DNA of 64,000 nucleotides from Bin80 sp965116685. Its GTDB lineage: Bacteria > Bacteroidota > Rhodothermia > Rhodothermales > Bin80. Below are positions 47,501 through 55,278 of the stretch, piece by piece. A model generated the notes under the pieces. It saw only the letters and a list, made by a program, of their open reading frames with translations, searched no databases and was not told the origin of the DNA. Location of the stretch: NCBI GenBank assembly GCA_965116685.1, contig OZ220707.1, positions 310,001 to 374,000 of the forward strand. The letters are read 5' to 3'. Every line of letters begins with the position of its first letter. Within the stretch, counting starts at the first letter, position 1. The position numbers were made by a program, and so were the translations under genes.

Positions 47501-48560
47501 GGTCTACCTTGTAGTTCCGTAGAGCAGTCCAGTCTTCCTCTTCAAGTACATGATCTGCAGGTAGAATGATTCGATTGATCTTTTCTTCAATGATCTCGCC
47601 CGTCGCCTGATTGATGTATTCAACCACATCGCCAGTTTCTTTGTCAATGTGCTCAATCATCTCACCGGTTTGTTTGTCAACAACTTCGACAAACTCACCT
47701 ACATCCCGCGACTGATACTCAATATCAAAACCGGTTTCACGTTCCTGATATCCAAGAAGCTCGCCTGTTTTTTCGTCAATCACACGGGTGGGAGTAACTT
47801 TTCGAGTGACATCGAATGCCAACACTGATCCAACCGATTTTTTGAAATTTCGCTTGAGGGTTGTGCTCGCGCCTTTTGCCAGGTCGAACAGACGAATGAC
47901 CTCATCCGTCTCTCCAAACCCCATCGCCCGCAAGAGTGTCGTTACTGGTAGCTTCCTCTTACGATCAATGTACGCCCACATCACATTCTGCACATCCGTA
48001 GAAAATTCAATCCAAGAGCCACGGAACGGAATAATGCGTGCCGAAAAAAGCTCGGTTCCATTCGGATGAATTGCACGTCCAAAGAAGACACCAGGGCTCC
48101 GGTGCAACTGCGAAACAACAACGCGTTCCGCGCCATTGATCACGAATGAGCCGCGCGAGGTCATCGCGGGCAAGTCTCCCAGGTATACTTCCTGCTCAAT
48201 CGCTTCTTCTGCCTCATCCTCATTGTCGTCCTCCTTAGCAGAAAGCCGCAAGGTCGCTTTGAGGGGGATTGCGTAATTCAATCCCTGCGCAAGACATTCT
48301 TTAATAGAATGCTTTGACGCACCGAGCGAGTAATCAATAAACTCCAGGATATAGCGGCCCTTGGTATCCTCAATCGGAAAATGATTCAGAAAGATTTGTT
48401 GCAATCCTTTCTCTTCCGAACGCTGATCAGGAGACAGCTTTGCCTGTACAAAGTCCTCGTAAGATTCAAGTTGTATACCCAAGAAATCCGGGTAATCCAA
48501 AACGGGACGCGAGCGAGCGAAGTTGACTCGCGCTGCATGCTGGCCATTCTTATTGGACAT
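44556..48560 (-). CDS. rpoB: DNA-directed RNA polymerase subunit beta
   Basis: The 1334-residue protein has the standard beta-subunit blocks: LGLARMARTIRERMN, FFGTNQLSQYMDQTNPLAELTHKRRMSALGPGGL (the rifampicin-binding region, with sensitive-type Gln, Asp, His and Ser), IGLISSL, GDKMAGRHGNKGV and GEMEVWAMYAYGA. A lineage-type insertion near residues 270-340 contains repeated TGE units (KQTGEMIEHIDKETGDVVEYINQATGE). It lies between rplL and rpoC. Confidence 0.98.
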   Translation of the reverse strand: MSNKNGQHAARVNFARSRPVLDYPDFLGIQLESYEDFVQAKLSPDQRSEEKGLQQIFLNHFPIEDTKGRYILEFIDYSLGASKHSIKECLAQGLNYAIPLKATLRLSAKEDDNEDEAEEAIEQEVYLGDLPAMTSRGSFVINGAERVVVSQLHRSPGVFFGRAIHPNGTELFSARIIPFRGSWIEFSTDVQNVMWAYIDRKRKLPVTTLLRAMGFGETDEVIRLFDLAKGASTTLKRNFKKSVGSVLAFDVTRKVTPTRVIDEKTGELLGYQERETGFDIEYQSRDVGEFVEVVDKQTGEMIEHIDKETGDVVEYINQATGEIIEEKINRIILPADHVLEEEDWTALRNYKVDQIYLLHEEDDDNVLDISTLIKTLRRDPASNQSEALEELYRVLRDSDPPDSDAAKNILDRLIFNEKRYDLGAVGRYRINKRLGLNVSPETVTLTQEDIVTIIRRLLELRSEQTGLDDIDHLSNRRVRTVGEQLGSQFSLGLARMARTIRERMNARDADSLTPQDLVNAKTISSVINTFFGTNQLSQYMDQTNPLAELTHKRRMSALGPGGLTRERAGFEVRDVHYTHYGRLCPIETPEGPNIGLISSLCVHGRINHFGFIETPYRRVDDGKVTDSIVYLSAEEEDEAVIAQANARIDEDGCFLDELVRCRHRVEFPSERPERIQFMDIAPNQIVSPSASIIPFLEHDDANRALMGSNMQRQAVPLLRAEAPIVGTGLEGRVARDSRAALVAEGKGVVEYVDSTRIVIRYNQSAVERRIAFKEPVTEYKLTKFQRTNQDTCINQKPIVKVGQKVEEGTVLTDGFGTEKGELALGKNILVAFMPWRGYNFEDAIVLSERLVSEDVFTSVHIEAFDLQVRETKRGQEELTREIPNVSVEATKDLDERGIVRVGAEVKAGDIIVGKITPKGETDPTPEEKLLRAIFGDKAGDVKDASLKAPPGMEGVVIDTQLFSRRSSDPESKKREHQQLAEIENTFDRELKKLRVEFSEKFFELSKGCTAKTNLESQHGEIVVLEGAKILESDFKDVQPYELNPHFSVKGKRGADKHLNKLFENFNKAFDQIDAKFKRERHRTQMGDELSPGIVQLAKVYVAKKRKIQVGDKMAGRHGNKGVVARIVPVEDMPFLEDGTPVDIVLNPLGVPSRMNLGQIYETLLGWAGAELGKHFATPSFDGPTMQDLIENMEEAGLPVDGRTQLYDGLTGEPFDQKTTVGQIYMLKLSHLVDDKIHARSIGPYSLITQQPLGGKAQFGGQRLGEMEVWAMYAYGASNVLQEMLTYKSDDVHGRSKAYECIVKGENMPSAGIPESFNVLVRELQGLGLEVSLDQ

Positions 48561-48645
48561 ATATGCCTAGGGGCTGGTAATAAATGTAGTCGCCGACAAC
48601 AGTTTGCCGAAAGCGATGCTCAGATGTTTGCCGAGCGGGTCGAAC

Positions 48646-49026
48646 CTACTTGATTTCGATCTCGGCGCCTGCGGCTTCGAGACGTGTTTTGATTTCGTTG
48701 GCTTCCTCTTTTGAAGCACCCTCCTTGACGGGGGCAGGTACACTGTCAACCAATGCCTTCGCTTCTTTCAAGCCTAGTCCAGTAATCGCACGCACCTCTT
48801 TGATGACCCCGATCTTGCTGCTTCCAAAACTATTGAGAATGACATCAAACGCGGTCTGCTCTTCCGCAGCATCGTCCTGGCCGGCGGCGGCGCCTGGAGC
48901 AGCCACTGCCACTGCCGCAGCAGCGGGCTTGATGCCATACTCCGTCTCCAAGATGGAAGCCAGATCGCTGGCTTCTTTGATTGTAAGGGATACCAACTGT
49001 TCAGCTAATGTTTTCAATTCTGCCAT
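48646..49026 (-). CDS. rplL: Ribosomal protein bL12 (L7/L12)
   Basis: The 126-residue acidic protein has an N-terminal dimerisation helix (LAEQLVSLTIKEASDLASILE), an Ala/Gly-rich hinge (PAAAAVAVAAPGAAAGQ), and the C-terminal factor-binding domain (IGVIKEVRAITGLGLKEAKALVDSVPAPVKEG). It forms the ribosomal stalk that recruits GTPase factors. It follows rplJ with a 71-bp gap, the usual place for stalk-protein regulation. Confidence 0.98.
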   Translation of the reverse strand: MAELKTLAEQLVSLTIKEASDLASILETEYGIKPAAAAVAVAAPGAAAGQDDAAEEQTAFDVILNSFGSSKIGVIKEVRAITGLGLKEAKALVDSVPAPVKEGASKEEANEIKTRLEAAGAEIEIK

Positions 49027-49097
49027 GATTTCATAAGTTTTCCGGCGGCGGTCTCAGCCGGCAAAAGCTGCGCCGCAGATTAAGGGATTATGGCTGT

Positions 49098-49628
49098 TTA
49101 AGCCTCGTCACGGTTTTGCAATGATTCCAGGATTGCTATTAGATGGCTTCCCTGGGATTCAATTGCGGAAACAATATTTTGAATTGGTGAAAGCAGAAGT
49201 GTTACCACTTCACCCAACAACTCCCCTTTGGACTTCAGAGAAGCTAATGCATCGATCTGCGCCCCCTCAAACAGGGCCCCATCCACGATGGCAGCTCTTA
49301 GTTTGGGGAGATCTTGTTTTGATTTTTTTCGGAATGCCTTGATTGCTCGCGCTGCAGCGCTCGGCTCAACACTAATCGCTACCGCGGTAGGACCACATAA
49401 ATAGTCAAATGCTGCATCATAGCCACCGGTACTCTGCATCGCACGCTTCAACAGCGTATTTTTGACCACACGGTACTCCACACCAGCCTCACGCAAGATT
49501 TGGCGTAACTGACTGACATCTTCCACGTTGAGTCCCTTGTAGTCAGTCACGTAAACCGAAGGATTATCCTCTAGCTTTTCGGTTAAAAGCGCAACTACTT
49601 CTTCTTTTTGAGCTCTGGTCACGGACAT
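49098..49628 (-). CDS. rplJ: Ribosomal protein uL10
   Basis: The 176-residue protein has VTDYKGLNVEDVSQLRQILREAGVEYRVVKNTLLKRA, the conserved L10 N-terminal domain, and a C-terminal helix region for L7/L12 binding. It is the base of the stalk. It starts 4 bp after rplA ends, as in most bacteria. No unusual features. Confidence 0.97.
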   Translation of the reverse strand: MSVTRAQKEEVVALLTEKLEDNPSVYVTDYKGLNVEDVSQLRQILREAGVEYRVVKNTLLKRAMQSTGGYDAAFDYLCGPTAVAISVEPSAAARAIKAFRKKSKQDLPKLRAAIVDGALFEGAQIDALASLKSKGELLGEVVTLLLSPIQNIVSAIESQGSHLIAILESLQNRDEA

Positions 49629-49632
49629 CTAT

Positions 49633-50343
49633 TTATCGAACAACGTTAACGGCTTCCGCACACGATACTTCGACGGCGGGTCCCATACTGGTGGACAAAG
49701 TGATCGAACGAACATATGCGCCTTTCGCGGATGCGGGACGCAGGCGCAATACTTCCATCAGAAATGCCCGTGCATTTTCTTCGAGCTGTGCTGCCGAAAA
49801 AGATGCACGCCCGATCCCGGTGTGCAGGTTTCCCTGCTTATCAACACGAAAATCGATCTTCCCCGCCTTGACGGCCTTCACGGCGCCAGCAACATCCATC
49901 GTGACGGTTCCACTTTTGGGATTGGGCATCAGTCCCCTTGGGCCCAGTACCCGCCCTAGGCGGCCGACCTTGGACATTACATTCGGAGTAGCAACCACTA
50001 CATCTATGTCGGTCCAGCCCCCCTGAATGCGCTCAACATAGTCATCAAGCCCCACATGATCCGCTCCAGCAGATGTTGCTTCCTCCTGTTTGTCAGGACT
50101 CGCAAGGACAAGGACCCGAATTTCTTTTCCTGTCCCATGGGGCAACGCTACACTACCACGAACCATCTGATCCGCATGACGTGGATCCACACCCAGTCGC
50201 ATGTCCATGTCCACTGATTCGTCAAACTTCGCAGTCTTAATATCCTTGAGTACACCTGCAGCCTCCTGCAATGTAAATGGGCCACCTCCTGCCTCCTGGA
50301 TCACCTTTGAAGCATTCTGATAACGTTTTCCTTTCCTTGCCAT
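49633..50343 (-). CDS. rplA: Ribosomal protein uL1
   Basis: The 236-residue protein begins MARKGKRYQNASKVI and has KFDESVDMDMRLGVDPRHADQMVRGSVALPHGTGK and VGRLGRVLGPRGLMPNPKSGTV, both diagnostic of L1. It binds 23S rRNA and in many bacteria represses its own operon through a site in the rplK leader. The order rplK-rplA-rplJ-rplL is standard. Confidence 0.98.
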   Translation of the reverse strand: MARKGKRYQNASKVIQEAGGGPFTLQEAAGVLKDIKTAKFDESVDMDMRLGVDPRHADQMVRGSVALPHGTGKEIRVLVLASPDKQEEATSAGADHVGLDDYVERIQGGWTDIDVVVATPNVMSKVGRLGRVLGPRGLMPNPKSGTVTMDVAGAVKAVKAGKIDFRVDKQGNLHTGIGRASFSAAQLEENARAFLMEVLRLRPASAKGAYVRSITLSTSMGPAVEVSCAEAVNVVR

Positions 50344-50400
50344 TGTAGTACTACAATTAAATAATTCCCTCCAGACCTATTTGCCGGAGATAAGCAATAC

Positions 50401-50841
50401 CTAAACCGGGCGTCCCGTCACAATAATCCCCATTGACCGCGCAGTCCCAGCAATCATAGCTGCCCCTTTATCCAGATCAAACGCATTCAAGTCATCCATT
50501 TTTTTCTGTGCAATATCACGACAATTATCCCAGGTCACGGTACCTACTTTGTTGCGGATGGAGTCATCTGCGCCCTTGTTGGCACCAATCGCCTGCAATA
50601 AAAGCACTGCAGCAGGGGGACTTTTGACGATGAAGGAGAAGGACTTGTCTGCATAAACACTGATCACCACGGGAAGCACCAGCCCCATACGATCTTTGGT
50701 CGCCGCATTGAACTGATTACAGAAATCCATGATATTCAAGCCGTATTGTCCGAGTGCGGGGCCAATGGGGGGAGCCGGATTCGCCTGCCCAGCCTTGACT
50801 TGGAGCTTGATAAGATTTTCAACGGGTTTTCCTACAGCCAT
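50401..50841 (-). CDS. rplK: Ribosomal protein uL11
   Basis: The 146-residue protein from MAVGKPVENLIKLQVKAGQANPAPPIGPALGQYGLNI carries the conserved proline-rich N-terminal domain. It also has a C-terminal rRNA-binding domain ending ARSMGIIVTGRPV. An upstream in-frame ATG (50883) is disregarded because the family start is MAVGK. It forms part of the GTPase-associated centre. Confidence 0.97.
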   Translation of the reverse strand: MAVGKPVENLIKLQVKAGQANPAPPIGPALGQYGLNIMDFCNQFNAATKDRMGLVLPVVISVYADKSFSFIVKSPPAAVLLLQAIGANKGADDSIRNKVGTVTWDNCRDIAQKKMDDLNAFDLDKGAAMIAGTARSMGIIVTGRPV

Positions 50842-50930
50842 AATTAATCTTTTAGGTAAGCACGGAAATCTAGGGTAGCCCATTGCTACGGATACAAATC
50901 AGGTAGGTTCCCAATCTCTGAAAAATATTT

Positions 50931-51500
50931 CTATTCTTCGGGAATGATCTGTAGGTAATCCAATTCAACCGGGGTTTTTCGACCGAAGATGGAGACCATC
51001 ACCCGGACTTTCATCTTATCTGGATATACATCATCCACGACACCTGAAAAATTATTGAACGGACCATCAATCACGCGAATCGAGTCGCCAGTTGCATAGG
51101 GAATTTCCGGTTTATCCCCTGCTTCTCTGGCCTCATCAATGCGACCGAGAATCCGATTGATATCCTCCTCTAACAGAGGCTCTGGATGGTCGCGTGTAGG
51201 CAGCCATTTGATCGCCTCCCTCTTTTGCTTGAAGATTTGTTCCTTGAATACATGAACCAACTGTTTATCCAATGCAGCATTCACTAGCATATAGCCAGGG
51301 AGGTCCGTCTTTTCACGCGTGCGCTTCTTCCCGCCCCGCATGACAAATACATTCTGGGTTGGGATCAGAATTTCCCGGACCTGATCACCAAGACCTTCCT
51401 GCTCAATGGTCTCAATGATATACTCTTTTACCTTCTTCTCGTGCCCGGAAAACGTCTGCAGGGCATACCATCTGAATTCGGGTTTCAGTGACCGATTCAT
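50931..51500 (-). CDS. nusG: Transcription termination/antitermination factor NusG
   Basis: The 189-residue protein has an NGN domain (RWYALQTFSGHEKKVKEYIIETIE, LPGYMLVNAA) and a C-terminal KOW domain (GDSIRVIDGPFNNFSGVVDDVYPDKMKVRVMVSIFGRKTPVELDYLQI). NusG links RNA polymerase to Rho and to the ribosome. It lies between secE and rplK as in most bacteria. Confidence 0.98.
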   Translation of the reverse strand: MNRSLKPEFRWYALQTFSGHEKKVKEYIIETIEQEGLGDQVREILIPTQNVFVMRGGKKRTREKTDLPGYMLVNAALDKQLVHVFKEQIFKQKREAIKWLPTRDHPEPLLEEDINRILGRIDEAREAGDKPEIPYATGDSIRVIDGPFNNFSGVVDDVYPDKMKVRVMVSIFGRKTPVELDYLQIIPEE

Positions 51501-51516
51501 GTTCGTTTATAAAATG

Positions 51517-51714
51517 TTAACCTGGGTAGATCAAATCGAGAATTTGACTAATCACTCGATCTGCGCCAAAAATGAATAATGCAAGTGCAAAGCTGGCCAC
51601 TAGTGTGATCACCGTATGGTTGATCAACTCTCTTCTTTGAGGCCAACTCGCCTTGCGCATCTCTGTAGCGACTTCTTCGAGGTAGCTTCTAGTTTTGACG
51701 GCTAGTTTTTTCAT
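51517..51714 (-). CDS. secE: Preprotein translocase subunit SecE
   Basis: The 65-residue protein has the conserved SecE block YLEEVATEMRKASWPQRRELINHTVI followed by one membrane helix (LVASFALALFIFGADRVISQIL). It clamps the SecY channel. The single-helix form is typical outside enterobacteria. It is 16 bp before nusG and follows tRNA-Trp. Confidence 0.97.
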   Translation of the reverse strand: MKKLAVKTRSYLEEVATEMRKASWPQRRELINHTVITLVASFALALFIFGADRVISQILDLIYPG

Positions 51715-51730
51715 TTACTCTATTTTTTGG

Positions 51731-51803
<73 letters not shown>

Positions 51804-51818
51804 TTATTCGTGTAATAT

Positions 51819-53009
51819 TTAGTCCAAAATTTTGGTAACCACACCGGCACCGACTGTCCGGCCACCTTCACGGATTGCGAACCGAAGCCCCTGCTCCATC
51901 GCCACCGGCTGGATCAACTTCACCTTGAACTGCGTGTTGTCCCCCGGCATTACCATCTCCGTCCCCGAGGGCAACTCTATGTCCCCCGTCACATCCGTCG
52001 TACGAAAATAAAACTGCGGCCGATACCCCGGAAAAAACGGCGTATGACGACCACCCTCGTCCTTGCTCAATACATACACCTCACACGTAAACTCCCGGTG
52101 TGGCTTGATTGAACCCGGATGAACGACCACCTGACCTCGCTCCACACCATCCTTCGATATCCCACGAAGAAGTAAACCGACATTATCCCCCGCCTGGCCC
52201 TCATCCAGGATCTTCCGAAACATCTCCACCCCCGTCACCGTCGTATCCGTCTTCTCCTCCCGAATCCCAACGATCTCCACCTTCTCCCCCGTACGAACAA
52301 TCCCGCGCTCCACACGACCCGTCGCCACCGTCCCGCGACCCGTAATCGAAAATACATCCTCCACCGGCATCAAAAACGGCTTGTCCTTGTCCCGCTCTGG
52401 AGTCGGGATATAACTGTCCACCGATTCCATCAACGATAACACCGTATCCTCCCAATCCGACTCCCCGTTCAACGCACCCAGCGCGGATCCCTGAACCACC
52501 GGAATGTCATCACCCGGAAATTCATACGCATCCAATAACTCCCGAATCTCCATCTCCACCAACTCCAATAACTCCTCGTCATCCACCAAGTCCACCTTGT
52601 TCATGAACACCACGATATACGGCACACCAACCTGGCGAGCCAACAATATGTGCTCCCGGGTCTGAGGCATCGGACCATCCGATGCATCCACCACCAAGAT
52701 CGCACCATCCATCTGTGCCGCACCCGTCACCATGTTCTTCACATAGTCCGCATGACCCGGACAGTCCACATGTGCGTAATGACGGTTCCCCGTCTCATAC
52801 TCCACATGCGCCGTCGCTATCGTGATCCCCCGCTCCCGCTCCTCCGGAGCATTGTCAATCGAATCAAACGAACGGATCTCCGTACCACCGTAACGATCAT
52901 TCAACACCCGAGTAATTGCCGCCGTCAACGTCGTCTTGCCGTGATCCACATGACCAATCGTCCCCACGTTCACGTGAGGCTTCGTACGCTGAAAAACTTC
53001 CTTTGCCAT
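51819..53009 (-). CDS. tuf: Elongation factor Tu
   Basis: The 396-residue GTPase has the P-loop GHVDHGKT, DCPGHADYVKNM, the NKxD motif (MNKVDLVDD) and the SAL motif region, followed by domains II and III ending VGAGVVTKILD. It delivers aminoacyl-tRNA to the ribosome. The gene uses G-ending codons (GTG, GCG, ACG, CGG, TTG) far more than its neighbours, which leaves long frames open on other frames. It lies between tRNA-Thr and tRNA-Trp. Confidence 0.99.
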   Translation of the reverse strand: MAKEVFQRTKPHVNVGTIGHVDHGKTTLTAAITRVLNDRYGGTEIRSFDSIDNAPEERERGITIATAHVEYETGNRHYAHVDCPGHADYVKNMVTGAAQMDGAILVVDASDGPMPQTREHILLARQVGVPYIVVFMNKVDLVDDEELLELVEMEIRELLDAYEFPGDDIPVVQGSALGALNGESDWEDTVLSLMESVDSYIPTPERDKDKPFLMPVEDVFSITGRGTVATGRVERGIVRTGEKVEIVGIREEKTDTTVTGVEMFRKILDEGQAGDNVGLLLRGISKDGVERGQVVVHPGSIKPHREFTCEVYVLSKDEGGRHTPFFPGYRPQFYFRTTDVTGDIELPSGTEMVMPGDNTQFKVKLIQPVAMEQGLRFAIREGGRTVGAGVVTKILD

Positions 53010-53041
53010 TGTCTAGCTAATAATATAGTTGGTGAATGCAG

Positions 53042-53113
53042 AGCCGCCTCTCGGATTTGAACCGAGGCCCCCTTCCTTACCATGGAAGTGCTCTACCCCT
53101 GAGCTAAGGCGGC
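53042..53113 (-). tRNA. tRNA-Thr(GGT)
   Basis: The complement has acceptor GCCGCCT/AGGCGGC, D arm TAGCTCAGGGGTAGAGC, anticodon stem CTTCC/GGAAG with loop ATGGTAA (anticodon GGT) and T arm CTCGGTTCAAATCCGAG. It is the tRNA nearest tuf. Confidence 0.96.
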
Positions 53114-53128
53114 CATTAAAAACAATTG

Positions 53129-53201
53129 AGCGGGAGACGAGGCTCGAACTCGCGACATTCAGCTTGGAAGGCTGATGCTCTACCAACTGAGCTACTCCCG
53201 C
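53129..53201 (-). tRNA. tRNA-Gly(TCC)
   Basis: The complement has acceptor GCGGGAG/CTCCCGC, D arm TAGCTCAGTTGGTAGAGC, anticodon loop CTTCCAA (anticodon TCC) and T arm GCGAGTTCGAGCCTCGT. It is third of the four tRNAs upstream of tuf. Confidence 0.96.
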
Positions 53202-53206
53202 TGGGG

Positions 53207-53288
53207 TGGGCAGGGAAGGATTCGAACCTCCGAAGACTAAGTCAGCAGATTTACAGTCTGCCCCCGTTGGCCACTTGGGTACCTGCCC
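53207..53288 (-). tRNA. tRNA-Tyr(GTA)
   Basis: The complement has acceptor GGGCAGG/CCTGCCC with A discriminator, anticodon loop CTGTAAA (anticodon GTA), a long variable arm (CTTAGTCTTCGG region) as in bacterial tRNA-Tyr, and T arm GGTTCGAATCC. The length of 82 nt fits class II. Confidence 0.96.
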
Positions 53289-53360
53289 AAAGCAAAAACT
53301 GGTTGTATTAGTGAAAATTTTTCCTTCCTATGTCTCTTAGGTTCATCAAAGATCATACAG

Positions 53361-53433
53361 AGCTGGCGAAGGGACTTGAACCCCCGACCTGCTGATTACA
53401 AATCAGCTGCTCTACCAACTGAGCTACGCCAGC
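53361..53433 (-). tRNA. tRNA-Thr(TGT)
   Basis: The complement has acceptor GCTGGCG/CGCCAGC, D arm TAGCTCAGTTGGTAGAGC, anticodon loop TTGTAAT (anticodon TGT) and T arm CGGGGGTTCAAGTCCC. It is the first tRNA of the tuf operon cluster. Confidence 0.96.
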
Positions 53434-53487
53434 AGGAAAGCCCCATTACACTACAGCCTCTCATTATACGTAACAAATATGAAATGG

Positions 53488-54105
53488 TCAAATTTTTGAA
53501 CGAATTCTTCGAATTGCTTTATACAGCTGCCAGGCAAGAAATAGAAAAATCAGTACTGAGATCAATCGTCCATAGCGTGCCAGATAGTCAACCACACGCT
53601 CCCATTCGTCTCCGACAACATACCCCAGTACTGCGATCAGTGTTACCCAGACCGCTGCGCTCAGAGAGGCCAAGAGCCCCACAGGCAAAGCCGGCATTCG
53701 ACTCATGCCAACCGTAAAGGCGATCACCGTACGTGCTCCACTCAAGAACCGGTTCGCTGCAACAACCGTGTATCCCCAAGCATGAAGCCAATTCTGAACG
53801 CGAGAAACCGATTCACCTGGCAGCCAGCGCATTGCACGTGATTCAAGGAGTTTTGGTCCACCATAGCGCCCGATATAATACATGCACATAAAGCCTAGAA
53901 TGCCTCCCAGCGTACTAAATGCGATCACCGGAAAAATGGCCATCGGACCAATCGCTGCCAGGTATCCTGCAAAAACGACGAGCACATCCCCTGGAATTGG
54001 AGGAAAAACATTTTCCAGCCAGGCGATGAAAAAAACCACTGCATATCCCCAGACCACCGGAATCTCCGTTGTCCTCTCCAGAAGGTCAGCAAAGAACTGT
54101 TCCAT
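53488..54105 (-). CDS. DedA-family membrane protein
   Basis: The 205-residue protein from MEQFFADLLERTTEIPVVWGYAVVFF has the DedA/VTT pattern. ENVFPPIPGDVLVVFAGYLAA is the conserved acidic re-entrant region, followed by GGILGFMCMYYIGRYGG, and NRFLSGARTVIAFTVGMSRMP carries the conserved Arg. About five membrane segments end in a basic tail. Family members flip lipids (undecaprenyl phosphate or phosphatidylethanolamine); the substrate here is unknown. It is 8 bp downstream of ispF. Confidence 0.92.
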   Translation of the reverse strand: MEQFFADLLERTTEIPVVWGYAVVFFIAWLENVFPPIPGDVLVVFAGYLAAIGPMAIFPVIAFSTLGGILGFMCMYYIGRYGGPKLLESRAMRWLPGESVSRVQNWLHAWGYTVVAANRFLSGARTVIAFTVGMSRMPALPVGLLASLSAAVWVTLIAVLGYVVGDEWERVVDYLARYGRLISVLIFLFLAWQLYKAIRRIRSKI

Positions 54106-54112
54106 CGCAAAC

Positions 54113-54601
54113 CTATTGCCTGGCAGATCCTGTAAGCAGACACACTGCCCAAGCTGCAGCCGCTTCCTCACGCCCGACCATGCCCAATTTTTCGGAGGTC
54201 GTGGCTTTGACTGATATTTGACTACGGTCCACAGCTAGATCCTCGGCAATGACCTGCCTCATCTGATCGATATAAGGACGAAGTTTCGGACGTTCAAGAG
54301 CAACCGTTGCGTCTATATTGATCAGTTCGTATCCTGCGTCTGACACTATCTCCTTTACTTTTCGAAGCAGTATACGGCTGTCTACTCCCTTCCAACGTGT
54401 GTCAGAATCAGAAAAATGCATCCCAATATCCCCCAATGCTGCTGCGCCCAGGAGAGCGTCGCAGATGGCATGCAGCAATATGTCGGCATCCGAATGCCCT
54501 GCCAGCCCCTTTGAGTGATGGATCTCTATCCCACCGATAATTAAAGGTCGACCCTCAACGAGTTGATGAACGTCATACCCAATCCCTACTCTAGTGCTCA
54601 T
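54113..54601 (-). CDS. ispF: 2-C-methyl-D-erythritol 2,4-cyclodiphosphate synthase
   Basis: The 162-residue protein from MSTRVGIGYDVHQL has the zinc-binding DVH, GLAGHSDADILLHAICDALLGA and DIGMHFSD motifs, and the C-terminal VKATTSEKLGMVGREEA. It makes the cyclic diphosphate intermediate of the non-mevalonate isoprenoid pathway. The start overlaps the ispD stop by 4 bp, coupling the two. A longer frame to 54676 is an overlap with ispD and is not used. Confidence 0.97.
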   Translation of the reverse strand: MSTRVGIGYDVHQLVEGRPLIIGGIEIHHSKGLAGHSDADILLHAICDALLGAAALGDIGMHFSDSDTRWKGVDSRILLRKVKEIVSDAGYELINIDATVALERPKLRPYIDQMRQVIAEDLAVDRSQISVKATTSEKLGMVGREEAAAAWAVCLLTGSARQ

Positions 54602-55278
54602 CGTATCAGGTTTTTCTTTTTCCACACCTGCTGCGCCCATTCCCAGTCGGATTGTGTGGTGATTTTGAGGTTCCACCGATCCCCATCTACGATTCGAACG
54701 GGTTGTCCAACGTATTCCATTAAAGCTACATCATCGGTAGCTTGTGAGACATCCTCCGCTTGACAAAATGCTCGACGCAGAAGATCATACCTAAATCCCT
54801 GTGGCGTTTGCATCGCATAAAGCCCATCGCGAGAAATCGTTTTGGCAAAGGAGCCATCTTCCCCATAACGCATAGTGTCCGTCACCGGCATTGCAACTGC
54901 AGCAGCACCTGCGATCTTTGTGGATTTAATCACCTTCGTAATGATCTGCGCCGAAACAAACGGTCGTGCAGCATCGTGAATTAGCACGATCCTCGTGGAG
55001 TCGCTGACCGCTTTCAATCCGGCCTCCACAGATTTTTGCCTGGTTGCACCTCCTGCTACGACTTGACAAGAGATGTTCAATGGTGTAAGCATTCCTTCGA
55101 TCACACTGAGATTCTTCGGTGCCCCCACGACCACGAGACTGGAAACAGCGGGATGCTGGTCAAAAGCCTGCGCAGTATGAAACAGCATCGGAGCATCACC
55201 TAAAAGGCGCATCTGCTTGGGTAAGCCGCCTAAACGTGAACCCGACCCTGCTGCTGGAATGATTACAGCAACCATCAC
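54598..55278 (-). CDS. ispD: 2-C-methyl-D-erythritol 4-phosphate cytidylyltransferase
   Basis: The 226-residue protein has VIIPAAGSGSRLGGLPKQMRLLGDAPML, the nucleotide-binding loop. ILIHDAARPFVSA and the TPQGFRYDLLRRAF block are characteristic of IspD, as is DDVALME. It attaches CMP to MEP, the step before IspE and IspF. The gene follows queA directly and overlaps ispF, an operon of mixed function. Confidence 0.96.
   Translation of the reverse strand: MMVAVIIPAAGSGSRLGGLPKQMRLLGDAPMLFHTAQAFDQHPAVSSLVVVGAPKNLSVIEGMLTPLNISCQVVAGGATRQKSVEAGLKAVSDSTRIVLIHDAARPFVSAQIITKVIKSTKIAGAAAVAMPVTDTMRYGEDGSFAKTISRDGLYAMQTPQGFRYDLLRRAFCQAEDVSQATDDVALMEYVGQPVRIVDGDRWNLKITTQSDWEWAQQVWKKKNLIR

Noticed and set aside
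52109..52455. Frames of 78 and 84 codons within tuf
   Set aside because: Proline/serine-rich and glycine-rich shadows of the G-ending codon bias of tuf.
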